Positions 51,106 through 59,054 of a DNA stretch of 64,000 nt are shown here, in pieces. A model generated the notes under the pieces. It was not told the DNA's origin and did not search any database. It saw nothing but the letters and a program-made list of their open reading frames with translations. A program made the position numbers and the translations under genes. The stretch lies in the NCBI RefSeq assembly GCF_000374845.1, contig NZ_KB895412.1, positions 443,056 through 507,055 on the forward strand, written 5' to 3'. Positions within the stretch are counted from its first letter, which is position 1. Every line of letters starts with the position of its first letter. The stretch is from Paenibacillus terrigena DSM 21567 (GTDB lineage: Bacteria > Bacillota > Bacilli > Paenibacillales > Paenibacillaceae).

Positions 51106-52710
51106 ATGTATCGAATCATCTTGGTGGACGATGAAGATGAAGTTCGCGAAGGTATTAAGCGAAAGACCAATTGGCAGGCTTGCGGATTTGAATTCATCGG
51201 TGATTATGATAATGGAAGAGACGCACTTGCGGCGATTGAGCAGCAAAGACCGGATGTTATTATTACGGACATTTGCATGCCATTTATGGATGGTCTGGAG
51301 CTGACGCGCGAGGTGTTCGAGCGTTATCGAGATGTCAAAGTCGTGATTGTCACCGGCTATGAAGATTTCGATTATGCGAAGCAGGCCCTTCAGCTAAAAG
51401 TGAATGACTATTTGCTCAAGCCGATTAATTCGAAGGAATTCAATGAATTTCTAGGTAAGATGAAGCAGGAGCTTGATATTGAATGTAAGCAGCGAGAAGA
51501 CCTGAGCGCACTACGAATTCAATTGAATCAGAGCTTTCCGCTGCTGCGGGAACGGTTCTTGGAGAGTCTTACGGCATCCCGGATGAAGCGGGAGGTGTTC
51601 GAGCCGAAGCTACAGCATTTCCAGATTACCTTGCCCGGTCCGACCTATATCGCATTGGTAGGTGAATTGGATACGAAGGTGAGCGATAACAAAGGCGATG
51701 ATGCGCTGCTGCGGTTCGCGGCATTTAATATCATGCAAGAGCAGCTCGAGCAAGAAAATGGCGGAGTCGTCTTCCAGACACGGGATGATAAAATAGCAGC
51801 CATCCTGTCCGGACCCCTTGAAGAGTTGGAAGTGAAGGCACAGCTCTGGTCAGAGCAAGTCCGCAGCAGTATTGAACGGTACTTGAAGCTGACGCTCACG
51901 ATTGGAATCGGGCGTAAATGTACAGATCTCGCTGAAATTTCAAAATCATTTCAGGAAGCGCTATCATCGCTTGATTACCGGTTCTTGCTCGGCAAGGATA
52001 AGGTGATCTCCATTCAGGATCTCGAGTATGGCAATGGGTGGGATCACACAAGGTATACAGCTTGGGAGAGAAACATGCTCGCAGCGATGAAAACGGGTAA
52101 GAGTCACGCTGTCTCTGGGGTGCTTCGTGATTGGTTCGATGAACTGAAGAGCTTCTCCTGTCCGATAGATCAATGCCGGAGCACGATTTATCAGCTGCTG
52201 GTCTCCCTTATGAACTTCGTCGCAGACATCGGATTCGAGTTATCGACGATGCTGCAGGGCGATCCTTTCGCACAAGTGAAACATTTCCGTACGCTCGACG
52301 AGGCACGGGCTTATCTGGAAGAACTGTGTCACAACATGATTCAGCAGTTATCCGAGCAGCGTTCTACGATGGCGAGCTCCCAGATGCAGTTGGCCGAAGC
52401 CTATATTCGAGAGCAGTATGGGGATGAGAATTTCTCGCTCAATCAATTATGTAATCATATATTTATGAGTATAAGCTACTTCAGCGCTACCTTTAAACAG
52501 CATACCGGCGAGACCTTTGTGGAGTATCTGACCCGTGTGCGGCTTGAGAAAGCCAAAGAATTGCTCACCATTACCAACTTGAAAACCTACGAAATCGCAG
52601 CCCGCGTCGGGTATGGCGATCCGCAATACTTCAGCGTTATCTTCAAGCGGAATATGGGAATGACGCCGAAGGAATTCAGACAGACGAACAAAGGGAGCGG
52701 CGTCGTATGA
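51106..52710 (+). CDS. YesN-type response regulator with AraC DNA-binding domain
   Basis: A 534-residue regulator. The receiver domain (1-125) has the acidic pocket (VDDEDEVREG), the phosphoacceptor in DVIITDICMPFMDG and LLKPI. A variable linker of about 280 residues follows. The C-terminal AraC helix-turn-helix pair starts near residue 425: ENFSLNQLCNHIFMSISYFSATFKQHTGETF, then YEIAARVGYGDPQYFSVIFKRNMGMTP. It overlaps the kinase by 4 nt (ATGA) and sits behind the sugar ABC operon, its likely target. Confidence 0.92.
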   Translation: MYRIILVDDEDEVREGIKRKTNWQACGFEFIGDYDNGRDALAAIEQQRPDVIITDICMPFMDGLELTREVFERYRDVKVVIVTGYEDFDYAKQALQLKVNDYLLKPINSKEFNEFLGKMKQELDIECKQREDLSALRIQLNQSFPLLRERFLESLTASRMKREVFEPKLQHFQITLPGPTYIALVGELDTKVSDNKGDDALLRFAAFNIMQEQLEQENGGVVFQTRDDKIAAILSGPLEELEVKAQLWSEQVRSSIERYLKLTLTIGIGRKCTDLAEISKSFQEALSSLDYRFLLGKDKVISIQDLEYGNGWDHTRYTAWERNMLAAMKTGKSHAVSGVLRDWFDELKSFSCPIDQCRSTIYQLLVSLMNFVADIGFELSTMLQGDPFAQVKHFRTLDEARAYLEELCHNMIQQLSEQRSTMASSQMQLAEAYIREQYGDENFSLNQLCNHIFMSISYFSATFKQHTGETFVEYLTRVRLEKAKELLTITNLKTYEIAARVGYGDPQYFSVIFKRNMGMTPKEFRQTNKGSGVV

Positions 52711-54479
52711 ACGGCTGGAATCCGCTCAGACACCACAGTATCCACACCCATATTGCCATTGCATTCTCCTGCCTCATTTTATGTACAACGGCACTCCTCA
52801 GCTATAGCACCTACAAGCTCTCCTCAGACGCCGTGACCCACAACTCCTTAGAATACACCTCTCAGCTTATTGAACAAGTCAAAGTGAACATTCAGACCTA
52901 CATCAGCAATATGGAGAGTATCGCTGCGCTTGCGATGCGAAGCAACGATTTGCAGCGGTATTTGAAGCAGAACGAGCCTGCCTTCGTGAAGCCTCTAATG
53001 AAGAAACAGGTGAGCCAGTATTTCAATTCGATTGTCACCTCCAGAGATGATATCTCTTCGATCCTGTTTATTAGCGACCGAGGCGATGAGATCGTATCGA
53101 ATCGTGAGCAGGCCGATTTCAATTCGATTGCACAGATCAAGGAGCAGGACTGGTATAAAAAGGTCATTGGGACAGATCAGGCCTATATCTCTTCATCGCA
53201 TGTGCAGCGTATTTTTCGTGATGAGTATCGATGGGTTGTATCGATCAGCAGAGAGCTGCCTGCTACAGATGACACGATCGGTGGTGTCTTGCTTGTCGAT
53301 CTGAATTACAAGCTGATTAATAACCTCTGTAAGCAGATCGAGCTCGGGAAGCGCGGGTATGTCTTTATCGTGGATCCGACGGGCGATCTCGTCTATCATC
53401 CACAGCAGCAGCTCGTCTATTCGCAGCTCAAGTCGGAACAGCTGGATAAGGTATTACAGACGTGGAATGGCTCGATGACGTTGGGGGAGGGGAGTGACAA
53501 GAAAATCTATACCGTTGATACGACGAGTTTTGGCTGGAAAATTGTCAGCGTCACCTACCCAGAAGAGCTTGTCGGAAATAAGCGGCAAATTCAGTATACT
53601 TCGGCACTATGGGGGATCATCTGTCTTATTGCGGCGCTCGCCATCTCCATTGTGCTCTCCTATGCTCTCACGAAGCCACTGAAGAAGCTTGAAATGAACA
53701 TGAAGCTCGCAGAACGAGGAGATTTCGATATTCGGGTCGAGATTGATAACACGAACGAGATTGGCAAGCTGGCGCGAACCTTCAATATTATGATCAGTAA
53801 GATCAAAGAGTTGATGAACCAGGTTGTTGAGGAGCAGGAAATGAAGCGGGTGAGTGAACTGAAAGCACTTCAAGCCCAAATACAGCCGCACTTCCTGTAT
53901 AACACATTGGATTCGATCATTTGGATGGCCGAGATGGGCAAGATGGAGGAAGTCGTGGATATGACTTCGGCATTGTCCAAGCTGCTTCGCTCGACGATCA
54001 GCAAGGGGGATGAACTCATTCCGATCTCCGTCGAGCTGGAGCATATACATAATTACTTGACCATTCAGAAGATGAGGTATCGCAAAAAATTCACCTATTC
54101 GATTGATGTCGACGAGGACATTGGCAACTGCCAAATTCTGAAGCTCGTGCTTCAGCCGATTGTTGAGAATGCGATTTATCATGGGATGAAGCATAAGCCA
54201 GAGACAGGACATATCCGAATCACCGGTAAAAGAGTGGATAACGACATTGAATTGCAAGTGATCGATGACGGGATTGGGATGGATTCCGAGCAAGCTGGAA
54301 CATTACTGGAACGTAAAGTGGCAAGCAAGAGCGGAAATGGTGTTGGGGTTGTGAATGTGGATCATCGGGTCAAGCTGAATTTTGGAGCAGCTTACGGGCT
54401 CAGGTTCGAGAGTGAACTGGAAGAGGGGATGATCGTAACTTTACGGATTCCCCTGCTGCGATTGGAGGGTGATGCATGA
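52707..54479 (+). CDS. YesM-type sensor histidine kinase
   Basis: A 590-residue membrane kinase: TM1 (about 14-34), an extracellular Cache-like sensor domain (about 35-285), TM2 (ALWGIICLIAALAISIVLS), HAMP (about 315-370), a His_kinase domain with the phosphoacceptor in QIQPHFLYNTLDSIIWM, and HATPase with IVENAIYHGMKHK and DDGIGMDSE. It overlaps the response regulator by 4 nt and the sensor lipoprotein-like gene by 4 nt, so all three are a single translational unit. Confidence 0.92.
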   Translation: MNGWNPLRHHSIHTHIAIAFSCLILCTTALLSYSTYKLSSDAVTHNSLEYTSQLIEQVKVNIQTYISNMESIAALAMRSNDLQRYLKQNEPAFVKPLMKKQVSQYFNSIVTSRDDISSILFISDRGDEIVSNREQADFNSIAQIKEQDWYKKVIGTDQAYISSSHVQRIFRDEYRWVVSISRELPATDDTIGGVLLVDLNYKLINNLCKQIELGKRGYVFIVDPTGDLVYHPQQQLVYSQLKSEQLDKVLQTWNGSMTLGEGSDKKIYTVDTTSFGWKIVSVTYPEELVGNKRQIQYTSALWGIICLIAALAISIVLSYALTKPLKKLEMNMKLAERGDFDIRVEIDNTNEIGKLARTFNIMISKIKELMNQVVEEQEMKRVSELKALQAQIQPHFLYNTLDSIIWMAEMGKMEEVVDMTSALSKLLRSTISKGDELIPISVELEHIHNYLTIQKMRYRKKFTYSIDVDEDIGNCQILKLVLQPIVENAIYHGMKHKPETGHIRITGKRVDNDIELQVIDDGIGMDSEQAGTLLERKVASKSGNGVGVVNVDHRVKLNFGAAYGLRFESELEEGMIVTLRIPLLRLEGDA

Positions 54480-55465
54480 GAAGGGGATGGACACGCATTA
54501 GACTCATCTCGGTTGTGCTCCTCGGAGTTATCGCCATGGGCTGGGTCGGATTCCGTATTGTATCGCATGAACTTGGCTCGGGACAGAAGACAATTATTTA
54601 CGTGCCGAAGGCAATCGATCCGACAATAGAGTTCTGGCAGGTGATGCGCCAAGGTGTGGCTAGCGCCGCGAAGGAATTTGATGCTGAGATCGAAGTGATG
54701 GGGACGAGGGCGGAAGTGGATGTGGATGAACAGATTGCGCTGCTGCAAGAAGCGATCAAGAAGAAGCCGAAAGCCATTATTCTGGCTGCGACAGACTACA
54801 ATCGAATTGTTCCCGTTGCGAAGGAAATTGTGGCTGCTGGCATCACGCTCATTACGGTTGACTCAGGTCTCAATGGCGGGATCTCGAAGAGCTTCATCGG
54901 AACGGATAATACCGATGCAGGCAGGCGGACGGCAGAAATCTTGCGTACGCATGTAGATTCGCATGCGGAGATTGCGGTGATTAATTTCGTCAAGGAATCG
55001 GCTACGGCAATGGAGCGAGAGAGCGGGGCGCTTGAGATTCTGCATCGATACGGGAACTACACCCTGCTCGGCCCGTACTACAGCAATGGATCCGTTCAGA
55101 CCTCTTATGATATTGCGAAGTCGCTGCTCAAGACGAAGCCGAACTTGAAGGCGATTATCGGATTGAACGAACCAACCACGTACGGCATTGGCAAAGCGAT
55201 TCAAGATCTGAAGATGCAATCGCAGGTCGTTGCTGTCGGCATCGATAGCTCGATGGGTGAGATTCGGATGCTAGAGGACGGCGTACTGCTGGCGACGGTC
55301 ATTCAGAAGCCTTTCAACATGGGGTATTCTGCCGTAAAGACGGCGGTAGAGGCCATAGATGGGAAGCGTGTGAGCCCGCGAATCGATACGGGTTCGAAGG
55401 TGATTACCAAGGAAAATATGTATTCGAGCGAAAATCAGAAGCTGTTGTTTCCGTTTGTAGAATAG
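54476..55465 (+). CDS. Membrane-anchored sugar-binding sensor protein
   Basis: A 329-residue Peripla_BP_4 protein that resembles the RbsB-type protein at 50 kb (IIYVPKAIDPTIEFWQVMRQGVASAAKEFDAEIEV, LITVDSGLNGGISKSFIG). It has no lipobox; instead an uncleaved N-terminal TM (RLISVVLLGVIAMGWVGFRIV) anchors it outside the membrane. The 4-nt overlap with the kinase gene argues that it presents ligand to that kinase, as in XylFII-LytS-YesN type three-component systems. The ligand is not identified. Confidence 0.85.
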   Translation: MRRGWTRIRLISVVLLGVIAMGWVGFRIVSHELGSGQKTIIYVPKAIDPTIEFWQVMRQGVASAAKEFDAEIEVMGTRAEVDVDEQIALLQEAIKKKPKAIILAATDYNRIVPVAKEIVAAGITLITVDSGLNGGISKSFIGTDNTDAGRRTAEILRTHVDSHAEIAVINFVKESATAMERESGALEILHRYGNYTLLGPYYSNGSVQTSYDIAKSLLKTKPNLKAIIGLNEPTTYGIGKAIQDLKMQSQVVAVGIDSSMGEIRMLEDGVLLATVIQKPFNMGYSAVKTAVEAIDGKRVSPRIDTGSKVITKENMYSSENQKLLFPFVE

Positions 55466-55593
55466 CTGGAACCCGGTCTGTGAAGGCCTGGGAGATACTA
55501 CGAAAGAGGTTTTCTCATATCGGACATTGATATATTATAAACATTTTGTTATCATATCTATATAAATTACAAACGTTATTAGGATGTGTTTAT

Positions 55594-56361
55594 GTGAGTG
55601 AAGTAAATGAATTGTTCTGGAGCGCTACTGTTGAACAATTGAAGCAAGGTTATGTCTATGATGCAGCTCAGGATCAATATATATGTCTTGTATGTGGTGA
55701 AGCATTCACCACCGGAATTATCTATACCGATGAAGGTGTCATGTATGAAGCGAAGAAGTTTGCTCAAGTGCATGTTGCTCGGCAGCATGATTCCATGTTC
55801 GAGGTCTTGATCGGCATGGATAAGAAGCTGACGGGACTTACCGATCTCCAGAAAGATTTGGTGCAGCGCTTCTACGACGGCATGAACGATAATGAAATCG
55901 TCAAAGAGCAGGGCGGCAGTGCCTCGACGATTCGCAACCACCGCTTCTCGATGCGAGAGAAGATGAAGCAAGCCCGGATCTTCCTCGCGATTATGGAGTT
56001 GGCGGAGGGGAAGGGCGGCGCAGAGCGGCCCAAATTCATGGCGGTGCCGCGTACGGCGACGAGCCTGGATGAGCGGTATGCCATTACGGAGCAAGAACAT
56101 GAGTCTATCATTAATAAGTATTTTCCAGACGGTACAGATGGCAAACTCACAGAGTTCCCGCGTAAGGAAAAACGCAAGATGTCGATTCTAATGCATCTCA
56201 TGCAGCGGTTCGAACGGAATCGCAAATATACGGAGCACGAAGTGAATGAAGTGCTGAAGACAGCAAGTGACGACTTCGTTACGCTCCGCAGATACCTCAT
56301 CGAATACAGCTTCTTAGATCGTCTTGAAGATGGGAGCTCCTATTGGGTGAAGGTTCAATAA
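55594..56361 (+). CDS. DUF2087 protein with LuxR-like helix-turn-helix
   Basis: About 255 residues. An N-terminal zinc-finger-like part (QYICLVCGEAFTTG, HVARQH) leads to a LuxR/sigma-4-like helix-turn-helix (LTDLQKDLVQRFYDGMNDNEIVKE, SASTIRNHRFSMREKMKQ). The C-terminal 85 residues are DUF2087 (IINKYFPDGTDGKLTEFPRKEKRKM, LRRYLIEYSFLDRLEDGSSYWV). GTG 55594 follows AGGA; the frame opens earlier at TTG 55546 without a ribosome binding site. Likely a DNA-binding regulator, coupled to the GIY-YIG gene downstream. Confidence 0.8.
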   Translation: MSEVNELFWSATVEQLKQGYVYDAAQDQYICLVCGEAFTTGIIYTDEGVMYEAKKFAQVHVARQHDSMFEVLIGMDKKLTGLTDLQKDLVQRFYDGMNDNEIVKEQGGSASTIRNHRFSMREKMKQARIFLAIMELAEGKGGAERPKFMAVPRTATSLDERYAITEQEHESIINKYFPDGTDGKLTEFPRKEKRKMSILMHLMQRFERNRKYTEHEVNEVLKTASDDFVTLRRYLIEYSFLDRLEDGSSYWVKVQ

Positions 56362-56381
56362 AGCTGGAAGGAAGGTTGAAC

Positions 56382-56774
56382 ATGACAGAGAAACAAACAC
56401 GCAAACAACTTGCGAAGCAAATCGGACAGACGCTGCGTCCAATGGGCGTGTATCAAATTCAAAATAAGGAAAATGGCAAAATTCTACTCGGCAGCAGTAT
56501 GTATCTCGACACGATCTGGAATCGGCACACGTTCCAGTTGAAAATGGGGTCGCATATGAACAAGGCTCTGCAGCAAGATTGGAATCAATATGGGGAGGAA
56601 GCCTTTACGTTCGAGGTGATCGAACAACTCAAGCCCTCTGTTGAGACGTATTCCACGGAGGAGGAGCTTAAGGAATATGAGTCGGAGATTAAAGTGCTAG
56701 AGGAATTGTGGGCTGAGAAGCTGCAACCCTACGGAGACCAAGGGTATCTCAAAGCACCTCGGGTAAAAGGATAG
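56382..56774 (+). CDS. GIY-YIG nuclease-family protein
   Basis: About 130 residues. The GIY-YIG fold is recognised from GVYQIQNKENGKILLGSSMY, an arginine helix (IWNRHTFQLKMGSHMNKALQQDW) and EEAFTFEVIEQL with the metal-binding Glu. The usual GIY and YIG are altered to GVY and LLG, so nuclease activity may be weak or lost. ATG 56382 follows GGAAGG; the ORF start at 56343 overlaps the previous gene. The DUF2087 stop lies 20 bp upstream, so the two are co-transcribed. Confidence 0.75.
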   Translation: MTEKQTRKQLAKQIGQTLRPMGVYQIQNKENGKILLGSSMYLDTIWNRHTFQLKMGSHMNKALQQDWNQYGEEAFTFEVIEQLKPSVETYSTEEELKEYESEIKVLEELWAEKLQPYGDQGYLKAPRVKG

Positions 56775-56792
56775 ACCAATTCATAGGATATG

Positions 56793-56836
56793 AAAATCCC
56801 CCTAACCTTGAACGAATACGAGTTAGGGGGATTTTT
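56793..56836. terminator. Bidirectional terminator
   Basis: AAAATCCCCCTAAC (56793-56806) pairs with GTTAGGGGGATTTTT (56822-56836), for the GIY-YIG gene and the convergent NmrA-type gene. Confidence 0.88.
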
Positions 56837-56865
56837 CACGATCATATCTTCAACCTACTTCCTGG

Positions 56866-57741
56866 TTAACGTCTTGCCTGAAAACTATTTCTATTCTCCT
56901 GTAGAAAAGCATCTAAAGTACGGGGTTCTCTGCCGAGCAGACTTTGTACGGTATTCGTAGGCTTCTCCGGTACAGCGGTAGACATCGTTTGAATTTCCAC
57001 GACGTGTTCTGCGAGCCAAGGCGGCATGTGTCCATGTACGATCAAATCGCTCCGCAGCGCCTCGGGCTTCAGGTTGATGAATCGGATCGGCCGATTGAGC
57101 AGGGTAGACAGTTTATCTGCGATCTGTGGGTAAGTGAACGTTTCTGACCCTGTCAGTGTATAGATGCCGCAAGCCGGCTTTTGATTGGTCAGAGCTACTG
57201 CAGCAACATCAGCAATATCTCGGCAGTCAATGAAGTTGCATGGCGAATCTCCGATACAGCCGAAGAAGACATCTTGGGTTGTAATGGTTGGTGCGAGACG
57301 CAGTAAATTTTGCATAAACGCATAGGGACGCAGCACCGTATAGATCAAGCCGGATGCAACCAAAGCTTGCTCGATTTCGGCATGCCAGCCCGCCACAGCG
57401 ACAGGAGAACTCTTCTCATAAGCTGGACTGGATATTTTGACGATATGTTCGATTCCTTCTTGAGCAGCGATCTGAATGATCGATGTTTCTAGTTCGACTT
57501 GTCTTGGACTGTTGGACAAAGCGAGGAATAGTTGACTGGCTCCTTCTAATGCACGGCGCATCGATTCGGGATCATTCGCATCGGCAGCGCAAATCTCAAC
57601 CTTAGACAACCCTAAATCCCCCATTTGTTGACGAAGCTTATCAGGCTCCCTAGTCAGTGCCCGGACTGGCACGCTAAGCTCCATCAAACGTCTCAAAAGT
57701 TCATTTCCAATTGTACCTGTTGCTCCAATAATAGCGATCAT
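56866..57741 (-). CDS. NmrA-like NAD(P)-binding reductase
   Basis: A 291-residue atypical short-chain dehydrogenase. The Rossmann start AIIGATGTIGNELLRRL with the following LTREPD indicates NADPH binding; ASQLFLALSNSPRQVELE and SSPAYEKSSPVAVAGWHAE belong to the NmrA/QOR2-like group, which reduces quinones or azo compounds or senses redox state. No active-site Tyr-x-x-x-Lys is evident. Second gene of a MarR-controlled operon behind the membrane protein at 57.8 kb. Confidence 0.85.
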   Translation of the reverse strand: MIAIIGATGTIGNELLRRLMELSVPVRALTREPDKLRQQMGDLGLSKVEICAADANDPESMRRALEGASQLFLALSNSPRQVELETSIIQIAAQEGIEHIVKISSPAYEKSSPVAVAGWHAEIEQALVASGLIYTVLRPYAFMQNLLRLAPTITTQDVFFGCIGDSPCNFIDCRDIADVAAVALTNQKPACGIYTLTGSETFTYPQIADKLSTLLNRPIRFINLKPEALRSDLIVHGHMPPWLAEHVVEIQTMSTAVPEKPTNTVQSLLGREPRTLDAFLQENRNSFQARR

Positions 57742-57766
57742 CTTTAAATCTCTCCTCTAAATGAAT

Positions 57767-58246
57767 TTATTTGGTGATTGAAGCTCGCCACCGCCAACTC
57801 ATGGTTGTGCAGGCAATTGCCCCTGATAGTGGAAAATCAAACCCGATTTGATCGAACCCAACCCAATGATGATTCGGATTGATAAGGTCCAGCAGAATCG
57901 GAGTCCCCCACGCCGCGAATAGACCGAACAATGCACCTACAAGTGCAAACGCCCCTACGACAACCACGCGTGGTGCACCCGCGACCCATCGTTTACGGCT
58001 CCCACGGCTATTCAGCCAGAGGCCGACTAATAAAGCTACTAGCAAGGATGTTCCTCCAATCGTCGTTAAAGCTCGTATTTGCAGCACCTTGTCGGCCGTG
58101 ACGAGTCCCCCAATGCCTGCCATGATGGCAGGGGCCAGATAAGCCGGAATCAATTCGCGCCACAGCACAAAAGGCTTCCTGCGAGAACGGGCGGATCGAA
58201 TCCCATAAACCTCTTCTGATTGATGTGGGTCATTCATGTTGCGCAT
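57767..58246 (-). CDS. Four-TM membrane protein of unknown function
   Basis: A 159-residue protein with four hydrophobic segments (YLAPAIMAGIGGLVTADKV, TIGGTSLLVALLVGLWLN, VVVVGAFALVGALFGLFAAWG, FPLSGAIACTTMSW) after a basic cytoplasmic N-terminus. No family was recognised. ATG 58246 is 7 nt after AAGGAG. It is the first gene behind the 24-bp MarR-type palindrome and is followed 25 bp later by the NmrA-type gene. Confidence 0.7.
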   Translation of the reverse strand: MRNMNDPHQSEEVYGIRSARSRRKPFVLWRELIPAYLAPAIMAGIGGLVTADKVLQIRALTTIGGTSLLVALLVGLWLNSRGSRKRWVAGAPRVVVVGAFALVGALFGLFAAWGTPILLDLINPNHHWVGFDQIGFDFPLSGAIACTTMSWRWRASITK

Positions 58247-58287
58247 GTTATTACTCCTTTCTTGTTTAGATCGAACAGCATTGTTTT

Positions 58288-58311
58288 ATATAATTAGGAG
58301 CCTAACTATAT
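58288..58311. promoter_or_regulatory. MarR-type operator at the reductase operon promoter
   Basis: A near-perfect palindrome: ATATAATTAGG (58288-58298), AG, CCTAACTATAT (58301-58311), one mismatch per arm. Its half CCTAACTATATG (58301-58312) is repeated exactly at 58941-58952 before the marR gene. Confidence 0.75.
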
Positions 58312-58318
58312 GGTGGTT

Positions 58319-58348
58319 AAAAAGGGCTAGCTAACCTAGCCCGTTTTT
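58319..58348. terminator. Terminator after the marR gene
   Basis: GGGCTAG (58324-58330) pairs with CTAGCCC (58336-58342), with an A-run before and T5 after, so it works on either strand. It separates marR from the operon promoter next to it. Confidence 0.8.
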
Positions 58349-58388
58349 CCTCTCTGGGATGTGCTCCTATGATTTGGGTTCTGTTGAT

Positions 58389-58925
58389 TCAAAGTGATTC
58401 GTCCGTAAGCGCCGAGATTCCTTGCGTAACACGCCCTAGCAGATCGAGAAACACGGTTCGCTCTTCGATGCTTAGTAAGCCGACCATAGCTTCGAGTCTA
58501 GCGTAATGCTCCGAAGCCATATCACGCAGCTTCTTCGCTCCTTCCTCTGTTAAGACGACCGACTTCTGACGGCCATCGACAGAGCTCGTACGACGAGATA
58601 CAAGTCCATCCCGTTCTAGAATCTCGATTAAGCCAGTGACGGTAGCGCGTGTGACGCCTAGATTTTCCGCGAGCTGTGAGGGCAGCTCTTCTCCATCGTT
58701 ATCTTCAAGATCTGCGAGCAATCGATATCGCCCTGTCGATAATCCGAATCTGGAGAAATGGATTTCTGCGGCATGCCCAAGCTTGGCTCCTGCTGCCATC
58801 AAACGGGCTGCGACGAGCACGGCTTGTGCATCTACGTCTAGATCGTAGCGCTCAACCTGGCGCTGCGTTTGTGCAAGCGAGGGAATAAGATTCATGTCAG
58901 CTGATTCTTTATTGTTATTGGCCAT
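58389..58925 (-). CDS. MarR-family regulator
   Basis: About 178 residues. The winged helix is visible as YRLLADLEDNDGEELPSQLAENLGVTRATVTGLIEILERDGLVSRRTSSVDGRQKSVVLTEEG, with flanking dimerisation helices. MarR proteins usually repress genes for detoxification and lose DNA binding with phenolic or oxidant ligands. Two matching palindromes, one on its own promoter and one on the adjacent reductase operon, suggest it controls both. Confidence 0.88.
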   Translation of the reverse strand: MANNNKESADMNLIPSLAQTQRQVERYDLDVDAQAVLVAARLMAAGAKLGHAAEIHFSRFGLSTGRYRLLADLEDNDGEELPSQLAENLGVTRATVTGLIEILERDGLVSRRTSSVDGRQKSVVLTEEGAKKLRDMASEHYARLEAMVGLLSIEERTVFLDLLGRVTQGISALTDESL

Positions 58926-58927
58926 GA

Positions 58928-58960
58928 ATATAGTATGGCACCTAACTATATGTGTGTCAA
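58928..58960 (-). promoter_or_regulatory. Promoter and operator of the marR gene
   Basis: On the minus strand TTGACA (58960-58955) and TACTAT (58935-58930), 19 bp apart, are the likely promoter elements. ATATAGT (58928-58934), ten bases, and ACTATAT (58945-58951) form a perfect inverted repeat across the promoter, as for autorepression. Confidence 0.65.
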
Positions 58961-59054
58961 CTCATTTGTGCTGATTCTTCTTGCATGATGCGTTGTAGAG
59001 TAGGAAACGCTAAGAGGAAATGTTGTCAAATTAGGCAGTGAAAGGCGGATTGGA

